From an uncultured Blautia sp. (GTDB lineage Bacteria; Bacillota; Clostridia; Lachnospirales; Lachnospiraceae), in assembly GCA_900539525.1 (NCBI GenBank), contig UQCM01000069.1, forward strand, positions 1-15,132: DNA of 15,132 bases, in the 5' to 3' direction. The translations under genes and the position numbers were made by a program. How positions within the stretch are numbered: position 1 is the stretch's first letter; each line of letters starts with the position of its first letter. The notes under the pieces were generated by a model, which was given only the letters and a program-made list of their open reading frames with translations, was not told the origin of the DNA and did not search any database. Positions 1-6,425 of the stretch are shown here, one piece after another.

Positions 1-3
1 ATA

Positions 4-510
4 TCAGACCTTAGCAAGTAAACTTGCACGGTCTGCTTTTTCATTTTGCTGCTGTTCTGAATAGTTTATATCCATATTTTTGATCATTTGTATCAGGAAG
101 CGTCGCATCAGGCATTTTTCGCTCTCCGTGAATCCACGGAACAGGATTTTCTGGTTTTCTTCAAAAACCTTCTGAATATCCTTCAGGGCTTCCCGCCCTT
201 TTTGACTCAATGATATCCTGGTCACCCTCTGATCCTTTCCATCCTGGGTGCGTACCAGAAGTCCTGCATTTTCCATTCTTCTGATCGACACTGCCACACT
301 GGGCGGTTTCACATGAAGTTCCTGTGCAATCTCTCTCTGACTCAGTCCTTCCTGTCTTGCAAGCAGCTGAAGCATCGGAATCTGTCCCGGATGCAGTCCT
401 TTCTCAGCAAGCTTTTCGTAACTGGCAGCAAAATACATATGTGACATCTTCAGTAACAAAATCTGTAGATTACCGCTATCCAGATTCTCACAAAACGTTT
501 CTATGTCCAT
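4..510 (-). CDS. MarR-family transcriptional regulator
   Basis: A 168-residue DNA-binding regulator of the MarR winged-helix family. Residues 56-81 (LSQREIAQEL... to the RRMENAGL recognition helix region) form the helix-turn-helix. The wing follows with the D-G-K-D-x-R pattern near residues 90-95 and ends in the typical SLSQKGREAL. Helices on either side would form the dimer. The ATG at 510 is preceded by GAGG seven bases upstream, which supports this start. No co-transcribed partner is visible, because the gene runs off toward the left edge and the next gene upstream (721-2979) ends in its own terminator. MarR proteins usually bind a palindrome over their own promoter, and a candidate site is present. 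The ligand and target genes cannot be told from the window. Confidence 0.9.
   Translation of the reverse strand: MDIETFCENLDSGNLQILLLKMSHMYFAASYEKLAEKGLHPGQIPMLQLLARQEGLSQREIAQELHVKPPSVAVSIRRMENAGLLVRTQDGKDQRVTRISLSQKGREALKDIQKVFEENQKILFRGFTESEKCLMRRFLIQMIKNMDINYSEQQQNEKADRASLLAKV
5..47 (+). terminator. nested hairpin with T-run at left edge
   Basis: CAGACC at 5-10 pairs with GGTCTG at 30-35, and inside it GCAAGT (14-19) pairs with ACTTGC (22-27). On the plus strand the stem is followed by CTTTTTCATTTT, so it looks like an intrinsic terminator for a plus-strand gene lying left of the window. It overlaps the last codons of the MarR gene and may also end that gene's transcript, but the minus-side flank lies outside the window. 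Confidence 0.5.
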
Positions 511-528
511 CCTCTCACCTCACTTTAG

Positions 529-572
529 TTAAACGGTTAATCTATAATAGTACCAGATTCACAATATTACAA
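529..572 (-). promoter_or_regulatory. promoter and candidate MarR operator
   Basis: On the minus strand TTGTAA (572-567), a 17-base spacer and TATTAT (549-544) form a good housekeeping promoter. Just downstream, over the expected transcription start, lies TTAACCGTTTAA (540-529), a near-perfect dyad with one mismatched pair. Its position and symmetry suggest an autoregulatory operator for the adjacent MarR gene. The promoter is seen directly, while the operator role is inferred. Confidence 0.55.
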
Positions 573-642
573 CACAATACTTTAAATTTAATTGATATTT
601 TATAAAATTTTTACCAAATTATTTATTAGTCAGCTAAATAAC

Positions 643-683
643 AAGAAAACCGGAAGCGGTGTTTTACCACTTCCGGTTTTCTT
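643..683 (-). terminator. intrinsic terminator after the LRR gene
   Basis: A 14-bp perfect stem (AAGAAAACCGGAAG at 643-656 with its complement at 670-683) is extended by three more pairs after one mismatch and closed by a five-base loop. The flanking T-rich arms make it work in either direction. It ends the minus-strand gene 721-2979. Its core is almost the same as the hairpin at 3242-3276. Confidence 0.85.
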
Positions 684-720
684 ATCAATCCGAAATCATC
701 TTACTTGCAAATGTAACTGT

Positions 721-2979
721 TTATATTCCTTTTACATAAATACCGCTTCCTGCACCTTTACTTCTAAACAGAGTTTTATAATCAGAAACCTTCGCTGAAG
801 GCACCTGGAAAACAGCTGTAGTACGTATTCCGGAAAATGCCTTCCCGCCCACGTTTCCTGAGGTCAGAGCTTTCGTATGCAGGATGATCGTTGCAAGTCT
901 GGCATTTCCGCTGAAAGTATACGTTCCAATATGAGAAAGTGACGTTGATGAAATATTCATCTTTGTCATAGACGTACAATTCCGGAATGCCCCTGATCCG
1001 ATCGTATGCAGTGACGGTGAGGATAGTAAAACCGTTTTGACTGAACTGCAGCCCAAAAACGCTCTTTTACCGATAAATTCTACCGATTTCAGGGTGATTC
1101 TACCTGATACCGCTCCGAGTTTCGTAAGCTTCTTACAGTCACGAAATGCATTTTTATATATTTTCTGAACGCCTCTGCATCCGCTTACCGTTTTCAGAGA
1201 TGTACATTTGAAAAATGCACCGCAATTAATTACCGTTACTGTGCTTGGAATCGTGACTTTGGTCAGTGACGTATTATTGTAGAAGGCTCTCGACGCAATG
1301 GCGGTTACTTTATAGGAATATCCGCCAATTTCCACCTCCGACGGAATCGTTACGGTTTCTGCCAAAGGATTTGTGCAGCCCATATACGTTACAGTCAGAC
1401 CTTCTGCCGTTACTTTATAAGACCCCTGTGTCGAACTGTCATTCAGAACCGTTCCCTTTGCAGGTGCCGCATACGGAAGCTGCATGACCGGAAGCTCCTT
1501 CAGATATGGATAGCCCTGATTTTGAGAAGCTGAAATCGCCCACACATTCGCAAAGTCAAAATTAACAAAGCTGGACGCTGTTTTCATCTGAGATGCCGCC
1601 AGAGATGTTCCCGTGCCGGATACACGTCCTCCTGATGTAAACGCATATTCTCCTGTAGCACTGAAATAATAACAGTCTGACAGTGTACAATAACCTGTAG
1701 TTCCCCCGCCGGTCAGAATCGCTCTGTCAATAATCCCCTGGGTAGCACTGTTATAAATCTGGATACCGATACACTTGCTGATCTGAACGGTACCGGAACC
1801 TATGGCAAGCTCTCCTGCGATATTACCGCCGTCCCGCATCTTTCCCAGGTTATAACAGTTCTCAATCTTTACCGCACCTGCCGCAGATGCCAGATACGGA
1901 ACTTCGATATATCCTGCCAGTCCTCCCGAATAGCTGCTGATACAGTCAATAACACCGGTATTATAGCTTTGTGTCAGAACGATACCTGCATCCAGACCAT
2001 TGACCGCATCTTCCAGGCAGACCGTTCCCAGAATACCTCCCACTTTACTGATACCCTTCACAGTACCGGTATTTGCCAGGCCTTTCAGCTCCGTCTTGGC
2101 AGCCGCAGCGCTGCTTTTACAGAGCAGTCTTCCGATGACCCCTCCTGTCTCATTACTGCCTGTTACACTGGCCGTATTGGTACAGAAAGAAATCTCCATC
2201 TGACGATCTGTATTTGATACCATACCGAACAGGCCACCCACTGCTCCTGTTCCGCTCACAGATCCTGTGACATATACATTTACGATCCGGCATCCTTCTG
2301 TTTTGCTGACGTTTACTTCCCTGGCAAGAGCTCCTGCATTCCCTGATGTACTGATATCTACATCCGTCAGGGCCAGATTCTCTACCACTCCTCCTGACAG
2401 ATGGTCAATCAGCGGCACCTTCAGTCCCTTGATCGCATATCCGTTTCCATCCAGAACACCGAAAAACTCTGGTGCGCTGGTCCAGGCATTCTCCCCTGAC
2501 AGATCAATATCATTCATCAGTATGTATTTCCCGCTGTTTTCCACGATTTCCATTTCGCGTGCATCTGCTTTTCTTTCAACCGGGGCTTCTATCTCGGCCG
2601 GAGCTTCCGTCTCGGCCGGGGATTCCGTCTCGGCCGGAGCTTCCGTTTCGGCCGGAGTTTCCGTTTCTGCCGGGGATTCCGTTTCTGCCGGAGCTTCCGT
2701 TTCGGCCGGAGCTTCCGTCTCGGCCGGAGCTTCTGTCTCGGCCGGAGCTTCTGTCTCACCGTCCCCCGGTTCTGCAGGCTTTAAGGTTCCGGAAAGAGCT
2801 GCTTTGAGCTCCTCTGCCGTAGTCACAGGGAGATACCCCTCCGGCACCTGTGTCTTATGCTCAACTGCTTCCGGAAAGATCCCTGCCGCCCCTGCAGTTG
2901 CGCCAAGAGTCACCGCAAACGTCAGAACCATTAGAAACACAAAAGTGATCTGACTGAAATGTTTTTTTCCTTTGTTCAT
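721..2979 (-). CDS. secreted GLUG-like / BspA-type leucine-rich-repeat protein
   Basis: A predicted exported protein of 752 residues. The second of two adjacent ATGs (2979) is chosen because AAGGAGG lies five bases before it. An upstream ATG at 3012 only exists inside a transposon target duplication. Residues 1-33 are a signal peptide (basic start, long hydrophobic core, small residues before the likely cut). Residues 75-135 are an E-T-E-A-P-A six-residue repeat. Residues about 140-500 carry ILMNDIDLSG, LDGNGYAIKGL and glycine-rich repeats like GLUG/right-handed beta-helix proteins. Residues about 555-735 are BspA-like leucine-rich repeats (S-R-A-F-Y-N-N-T-S-L-T-K-V-T-I-P pattern). No LPXTG sorting signal or C-terminal membrane anchor is seen, so the attachment mode is unknown. 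Such proteins usually act in surface adhesion or glycan contact, but the ligand is unknown here. Confidence 0.85.
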   Translation of the reverse strand: MNKGKKHFSQITFVFLMVLTFAVTLGATAGAAGIFPEAVEHKTQVPEGYLPVTTAEELKAALSGTLKPAEPGDGETEAPAETEAPAETEAPAETEAPAETESPAETETPAETEAPAETESPAETEAPAEIEAPVERKADAREMEIVENSGKYILMNDIDLSGENAWTSAPEFFGVLDGNGYAIKGLKVPLIDHLSGGVVENLALTDVDISTSGNAGALAREVNVSKTEGCRIVNVYVTGSVSGTGAVGGLFGMVSNTDRQMEISFCTNTASVTGSNETGGVIGRLLCKSSAAAAKTELKGLANTGTVKGISKVGGILGTVCLEDAVNGLDAGIVLTQSYNTGVIDCISSYSGGLAGYIEVPYLASAAGAVKIENCYNLGKMRDGGNIAGELAIGSGTVQISKCIGIQIYNSATQGIIDRAILTGGGTTGYCTLSDCYYFSATGEYAFTSGGRVSGTGTSLAASQMKTASSFVNFDFANVWAISASQNQGYPYLKELPVMQLPYAAPAKGTVLNDSSTQGSYKVTAEGLTVTYMGCTNPLAETVTIPSEVEIGGYSYKVTAIASRAFYNNTSLTKVTIPSTVTVINCGAFFKCTSLKTVSGCRGVQKIYKNAFRDCKKLTKLGAVSGRITLKSVEFIGKRAFLGCSSVKTVLLSSPSLHTIGSGAFRNCTSMTKMNISSTSLSHIGTYTFSGNARLATIILHTKALTSGNVGGKAFSGIRTTAVFQVPSAKVSDYKTLFRSKGAGSGIYVKGI
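2575..2757 (-). repeat. 18-nt tandem repeat encoding E-T-E-A-P-A
   Basis: About ten copies of an 18-base unit encode ETEAPA with A/S/T swaps at one position and a decayed end (EIEAPV). The unit sits inside the LRR gene, between the signal peptide region and the beta-helix. It splits a stretch (TAEELKAAL ... YILMNDIDLSG) that is often contiguous in related proteins. Third-base variation among units (GTC/GTT, TTC/TTT) shows the array is not brand new. Being in frame, unit gain or loss would change linker length without a frameshift. Confidence 0.9.
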
Positions 2980-3013
2980 CATAGCCTCCTTATTAATGAT
3001 TGTTTCCAACATG

Positions 3014-3165
3014 GTAACTGTTCAGAGTCCATTCGCAAAATCGCCTCTGCGAGGCTTTCCTTTTGCTCATGCAGGGCTCTCGCCCTATAGATTTATAAAA
3101 TTTGCCTCCGGTGAGCAAGCTCCCCAAGGCAAATATTTATAAATCTGCATGACTCTGAACAGTTA
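3014..3165. mobile_element. 152-bp MITE-like element (family 1, full copy) with 9-bp target duplication
   Basis: The ends are inverted repeats, TAACTGTTCAGAGTC (3015-3029) and GACTCTGAACAGTTA (3151-3165). The element is flanked by the perfect direct repeat TCCAACATG at 3005-3013 and 3166-3174, as expected of a 9-bp target site duplication. It has no coding capacity. Inside are a small GCCTC/GAGGC hairpin and a long imperfect hairpin (AGATTTATAAAATTTGCCT at 3089-3107 with the matching arm ending near 3144). Related pieces occur at 6311-6361, 12323-12336 and 13000-13054. It sits about 25 bp upstream of the LRR gene's ribosome binding site. Confidence 0.8.
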
Positions 3166-3241
3166 TCCAACATGTTACATTTCTGTTAATTATCGTCATC
3201 ATAACAACAGAATTTGATGGAAATATGTTTATATCAGACCA

Positions 3242-3276
3242 AAAACCGGAAGCAGCATATTACCACTTCCGGTTTT
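3242..3276 (-). terminator. intrinsic terminator after citrate synthase
   Basis: AAAACCGGAAG (3242-3252) pairs with CTTCCGGTTTT (3266-3276), giving an 11-bp stem with T-rich and A-rich flanks. It lies 22 bp past the stop of the minus-strand citrate synthase. Stem and loop edge (TTACCACTTCCGGTTTTCTT) repeat the terminator at 643-683. Confidence 0.8.
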
Positions 3277-3297
3277 CTTCACGCAAAGATCTGTTTT

Positions 3298-4659
3298 CTA
3301 TTCTCTTTCTTCCAGCGGAATATATTCTGCCTCATCCATTACGCTCTTATAGGCCGGACGGATAATCTTATCAACATTGATCAATTCCTCAATACGATGT
3401 GCGCTCCATCCAACGATTCTTGCAATTGCGAAGATCGGTGTGAACATTTCCTCCGGAATATCCAGCATACTATACACAAAACCACTGTAGAAATCCACAT
3501 TTGCACTGACACCTTTATAAATCTTTCGCTCCTCCATGATCACCTTGGGTCCCAGCCGCTCGATCATCGAATACAGTGCAAAATCCTTTTCTCTGTGCTT
3601 CTCTTCAGAAAGCTGCTTTACAAAGGACTTAAACACCTCAGCTCTGGGATCGGAAGTAGAATAAATGGCATGTCCCATACCATAGATCAGTCCCTTCCTG
3701 TCGAAAGCCTCTTTGTGGAGCAGTTTCCTTAAATACTCCTCCACCTGCTTCTCATCTGTGGTATCTTTGACATTTTTCTTCAGATCCTTCATCATCTCTA
3801 CCACTTTGATATTTGCCCCGCCATGCTTCGGCCCCTTCAGAGAGGAAAGTGCTGACGCGATAGCCGCATAGGTATCTGTCCCTGATGACGTGACAACATG
3901 TGTGGTAAATGTAGAGTTGTTTCCACCTCCATGCTCCATATGCAGAATCAATGCCATATCCAGTACATGTGCTTCCACCGGTGTATACTTCATATCCGGA
4001 CGCAGCATACGCAGCAGGTTCTCCGCAGTAGAAAGCTTCGGATCCGGGCGATGGATATACATACTTCCATCTTTCTCATAGTGATTGTATGCGTGATAAC
4101 TGTAAACTGCTATCATTGGCATAGTGCTGATAAGCATCAGACACTGGCGGAGTACATTCGGGATAGAAATGTCAGACGCTGCAGGATCATAGGAAGCCAG
4201 CGTCAGAATACATTTTGACAATGAATTCATGATATCCCTGCTCGGTGCCTTCATGATAACATCTCTTGTAAAATTCGTCGGGAGCTTCCGGCAGCACGCC
4301 AGGATCTTCTGAAATTCCTTCAGTTCCTTTTCTGTAGGCAGTTTGCTGAACAAAAGCAGATAAGCCACCTCCTCGAAACCAAAGCGGTGTCCTTCGACCT
4401 CTCCCCGTATCAGATCTCTGATACTGTATCCCCTGTAATACAGCCGGCCGTCACAGGGCTTCTTCTGTCCGTCAACCATCTCAAAGGCTTCAATCTTTGA
4501 CACCTTTGTCAGACCAGCCAGAACACCGTTACCATTTTTATCACGAAGTCCTCTCTGAACATCATATTTTCCATATAACTCCAGGTCAATTTTTCCATTT
4601 TCCAGACAGCCCTGCGCCAGATTGTCTATTTTCTCCAGGTACTCTTTCTGTTTCATCAT
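3298..4659 (-). CDS. gltA: citrate synthase (Si type)
   Basis: The enzyme condenses acetyl-CoA and oxaloacetate to citrate in the cytoplasm. The protein has 453 residues, slightly longer than the usual 370-430. The family residues are visible: the LILHMEHGG region near 238-246, the catalytic His in SLKGPKHGGAN (H279), the oxaloacetate-binding His and Arg in GMGHAIYSTSDPR (H330, R339), and the catalytic Asp in ANVDFYSGF (D389). This is the ordinary Si citrate synthase fold, not the unrelated Re type of some clostridia. Two consecutive ATGs (4659, 4656) sit behind GGAAGG; the first is used here. The gene is monocistronic, with its own promoter and terminator, and no aconitase or isocitrate dehydrogenase gene is nearby. 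In anaerobes it probably feeds glutamate synthesis. Confidence 0.96.
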   Translation of the reverse strand: MMKQKEYLEKIDNLAQGCLENGKIDLELYGKYDVQRGLRDKNGNGVLAGLTKVSKIEAFEMVDGQKKPCDGRLYYRGYSIRDLIRGEVEGHRFGFEEVAYLLLFSKLPTEKELKEFQKILACCRKLPTNFTRDVIMKAPSRDIMNSLSKCILTLASYDPAASDISIPNVLRQCLMLISTMPMIAVYSYHAYNHYEKDGSMYIHRPDPKLSTAENLLRMLRPDMKYTPVEAHVLDMALILHMEHGGGNNSTFTTHVVTSSGTDTYAAIASALSSLKGPKHGGANIKVVEMMKDLKKNVKDTTDEKQVEEYLRKLLHKEAFDRKGLIYGMGHAIYSTSDPRAEVFKSFVKQLSEEKHREKDFALYSMIERLGPKVIMEERKIYKGVSANVDFYSGFVYSMLDIPEEMFTPIFAIARIVGWSAHRIEELINVDKIIRPAYKSVMDEAEYIPLEERE

Positions 4660-4717
4660 TCATACACCTTCCCTTTCTTTTACAAGATTGTCTATTTTTT
4701 AACCATCATTTTGTAAC

Positions 4718-4746
4718 ATTATACACGAATCTTCCACTGAAAACAA
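4718..4746 (-). promoter_or_regulatory. sigma-A-type promoter of citrate synthase
   Basis: TTGTTT (4746-4741), 17 bases, then TATAAT (4723-4718) on the minus strand. This leaves a leader of about 50 bases before the ATG. In the leader a short inverted repeat, TTACAA/TTGTAA (4680-4685 and 4711-4716), is visible just after the start point and could be a regulator site, though that is only inferred. Confidence 0.75.
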
Positions 4747-4787
4747 TAAATAAATTATAAATTTTATAAATCTCCCGGGCGAGAGGT

Positions 4788-4942
4788 GTTACTGTTCACT
4801 CCGTGATCAGTAACGCGCATCGCGATGCACAGATATGATGCATTCTGCATCATATCGCGCTGCTACTCTCGGGTTTTCTGTGACTTTCGCTTCGCTACAC
4901 TCACAGAAAACACCTCGAATTGGCTGACGTGTGAATAGTAAC
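4788..4942. mobile_element. 155-bp MITE-like element (family 2, full copy)
   Basis: The ends are GTTACTGTTCAC (4788-4799) and GTGAATAGTAAC (4931-4942), inverted repeats matching at 11 of 12 positions. The flanks CGAGAGGT (4780-4787) and CGAAAGGT (4943-4950) look like an 8-bp target duplication with one change. The element is packed with hairpins: arms GTTACTG/CAGTAAC (4788-4814), GATATGATGCA/TGCATCATATC around 4833-4857, and GTTTTCTGTGA/TCACAGAAAAC (about 4873-4911). It contains no ORF of note. Related halves are at 12768-12842 and 12919-12982, and a 27-nt hairpin at 7119-7145. Confidence 0.7.
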
Positions 4943-4966
4943 CGAAAGGTTAATGTTCATATCATA

Positions 4967-4995
4967 TTGCGTTTTTCATCAGATGCTACTATACT
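4967..4995 (+). promoter_or_regulatory. promoter of the small membrane protein gene
   Basis: TTGCGT (4967-4972), 17 bases, TATACT (4990-4995), placed just outside the right end of the family 2 element and about 25 bp before the start codon at 5021. Confidence 0.6.
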
Positions 4996-5020
4996 AAAAG
5001 AAAAACTCTGGAGATAACAT

Positions 5021-5245
5021 ATGAAAAAATTAAAACGAATTCTGGCTCTTACAGGAGCAATCCTTCTGGCAGGCATGTATCTTCTGACCCTTGTATTTGC
5101 GCTGATGAAAAACGAAAATGCAGCAAATCTTCTGATGACATCTATTGTCTGTACTGTTATGATCCCGGTACTGCTGTATGCCTGTACTCTGATATACCGG
5201 CTCCTGGACCGAAGAAATGATCCCGATACCGAAAAAAGATCCTGA
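5021..5245 (+). CDS. small two-helix membrane protein, unknown function
   Basis: A 74-residue protein that I do not recognise. A basic start (MKKLKR) is followed by a hydrophobic helix at about 7-29 (ILALTGAILLAGMYLLTLVF), a short polar loop (KNENAAN), and a second helix at about 37-62. The tail is charged (RRNDPDTEKRS), which predicts a hairpin in the cytoplasmic membrane with both ends inside. GGAG seven bases before the ATG, a promoter at 4967-4995 and a terminator overlapping the stop codon support a real, single-gene unit. It converges on the VTC-like gene at 5272-5901. No functional motif is visible. Confidence 0.7.
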   Translation: MKKLKRILALTGAILLAGMYLLTLVFALMKNENAANLLMTSIVCTVMIPVLLYACTLIYRLLDRRNDPDTEKRS

Positions 5246-5266
5246 GCAAAATGCCCGGGATCTTTT
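5234..5266. terminator. bidirectional terminator between convergent genes
   Basis: AAAAGATCC (5234-5242) pairs with GGATCTTTT (5258-5266), with further partial pairing inside. A-run and T-run arms let it serve both the plus-strand gene ending at 5245 and the minus-strand gene ending at 5272. The stem overlaps the last codons of the former. Confidence 0.8.
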
Positions 5267-5271
5267 CCTGT

Positions 5272-5901
5272 TTACCAGTTAAACACAACCGTTTCTTCCG
5301 AATACCCCTCCTGACCTGTGAGCAAAGTGCTGAAAATCTCAGGCAGCTTAGCTGTTCTTTTATAAGTTACCAGAACCTTTCCCTCATCCAGACACGGAAT
5401 CATGATTTCCGGCCGTTCAAACAGACGGTTTGTAATTCCGGCTCCCCGATAAACCTTTCTACAGAAAATAACAGGCGTACCCTTTTTACACTGATGCATT
5501 TCCTTTTCGTATTCTGTCAGATATCCGGGACTCAGATGATTCAGGGTGATCTGTAAGTAGAAATCCGACAACAGCTCCTTATTATGTCCTTTCATCCACT
5601 CCAGATCACCGTTCAGAATCTTTGTACATTCATCCCTTGTTATCTTCTCACAATGCTTGAAGTACAGTCCGTTCTGTACATATTTCTTTTCAAGATATAC
5701 CTGTTCCTCGTTGCCGTTCTTGATACACAGAGAATAATCTGCCCGGTCTGTCTGTGATTCATTCCCGATAAACCTGAGCTTCCTCAAGGTATATTTTTCC
5801 ATCTGATACTGCTGCCCGTTATTCATCAGATTCTGTTTCATCTGCTGATACTTTCCAACGGTAATCGTATTTCGTTCTTCATAATATGTCATGTATCTCA
5901 T
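5272..5901 (-). CDS. VTC-domain-like protein (degenerate polyphosphate polymerase fold)
   Basis: A protein of 209 residues. The start at 5901 is chosen because a G-rich ribosome binding site (AGGGGGGG) lies just upstream, and the longer frame to 5928 has none. The order of motifs follows VTC/CYTH-type polyphosphate polymerase domains: an opening strand with the family's Y-x-E-R/K-like start (YYEERNTITVGKYQQMK, 6-22), a basic strand (YTLRKLRF, 37-44), YLEKKYVQNGLYFKHCEKIT (69-88), a helix ending GDLEWM, LTEYEKE (128-134, the family's VDYxRE) and KLPEIF (185-190, the family's FLPDI). The usual LEVKYD strand, which carries a metal-binding Glu, here reads VLVTYK (176-181), so the acidic residue is missing. 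It may therefore be inactive or bind another polyanion. It is cytoplasmic by sequence. The typical partner genes (DUF4956, CotH) are not nearby. The family match is from memory of motifs. Confidence 0.55.
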   Translation of the reverse strand: MRYMTYYEERNTITVGKYQQMKQNLMNNGQQYQMEKYTLRKLRFIGNESQTDRADYSLCIKNGNEEQVYLEKKYVQNGLYFKHCEKITRDECTKILNGDLEWMKGHNKELLSDFYLQITLNHLSPGYLTEYEKEMHQCKKGTPVIFCRKVYRGAGITNRLFERPEIMIPCLDEGKVLVTYKRTAKLPEIFSTLLTGQEGYSEETVVFNW

Positions 5902-6112
5902 AGATTCCCCCCCTGTTTTACCATACACAGCAGACGGTTTTCTCTTTATCGTAACCTTCTGCCAACTACACTATATGCGGCTTCTCACTGTTCTATGTGC
6001 GTTATAATTCTATCTGTAATCCCCTGCAAAGAACCTCCCTTACTGATATGCTCAGTATACATCCCATTTATGAATATCAGGTGACCCATTTCTGAAAACT
6101 TTCTAAAATGCT
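5902..6112. other. intergenic leader without clear feature
   Basis: Upstream region of the minus-strand VTC-like gene. Apart from the ribosome binding site next to 5901, I see no convincing promoter, hairpin or ORF. A weak TTGGCA occurs on the minus strand, but no good -10 lies at the right distance. Confidence 0.4.
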
Positions 6113-6308
6113 ATGATGTTGGGATCAAAAGCATCTGCCCCCATGATGCCTTCGGATTTTTCCTCGTTTCGCGCTCCCAAAATCCGAAAAACATTCGAAA
6201 TCCGCTCATTTTTCTATAAAAATGGCTACTTTCTCATGTTTAGCGGGTCCCAAAGTCATGATTTTTCATGCAAGCATGAAAATCATGACCTTTTGACCCT
6301 GGCATCAT
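6113..6308. repeat. 196-bp palindromic element with imperfect terminal inverted repeats
   Basis: The 19-base ends ATGATGTTGGGATCAAAAG (6113-6131) and the reverse complement of 6290-6308 match at 15 positions. Inside are two hairpins: CGGATTTT/AAAATCCG around 6152-6188, and TCATGATTTTTCATGC paired with GCATGAAAATCATGA (about 6256-6288). No coding potential is seen. The layout resembles a third MITE-like family, but there is no second copy in the window to prove it. Confidence 0.5.
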
Positions 6309-6310
6309 GC

Positions 6311-6361
6311 TATAAATCTATAGGGCGAGAGCCCTTCATGAGCAAAAGGAAAGCCTCGCAG
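6311..6361 (-). repeat. internal fragment of family 1 element, inverted
   Basis: The 51 bases are the reverse complement of 3047-3097 inside the 152-bp element, with one mismatch seen (C/A in the GCTCATG(C/A)AGGGC part). It lacks both terminal repeats. It abuts the 196-bp element on its left and ends 11 bp before the -35 box of the HAD gene. Confidence 0.8.
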
Positions 6362-6371
6362 AATAACACAT

Positions 6372-6401
6372 TTGACAAAAACATCCGAAGCGTATTATTA
6401 T
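6372..6401 (+). promoter_or_regulatory. promoter of HAD phosphatase gene
   Basis: Perfect TTGACA (6372-6377), 18 bases, TATTAT (6396-6401). The leader would be under 20 bases, enough for the GGAGG at 6414-6418. Confidence 0.65.
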
Positions 6402-6425
6402 GAGAACAAAAACGGAGGTCTTCTT

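Noticed and set aside
1..10. ATATCAGACC also at 3231-3240
   Set aside because: A ten-base match with unrelated flanks; no further similarity.
2267..2953. Long plus-strand frame opposite the LRR gene
   Set aside because: It is rich in Ser/Ala/Gly from the antisense of the 18-nt repeat and has no ribosome binding site; the minus-strand gene explains the region.
3181..3212. TTCTGTT/AACAGAA inverted repeat upstream of the family 1 element
   Set aside because: Seven-base arms with an 18-base gap in AT-rich DNA; too weak to call an operator or promoter.
6113..6403. 96-codon plus-strand frame before the HAD gene
   Set aside because: It lies wholly in palindromic repeat sequence and lacks a ribosome binding site.
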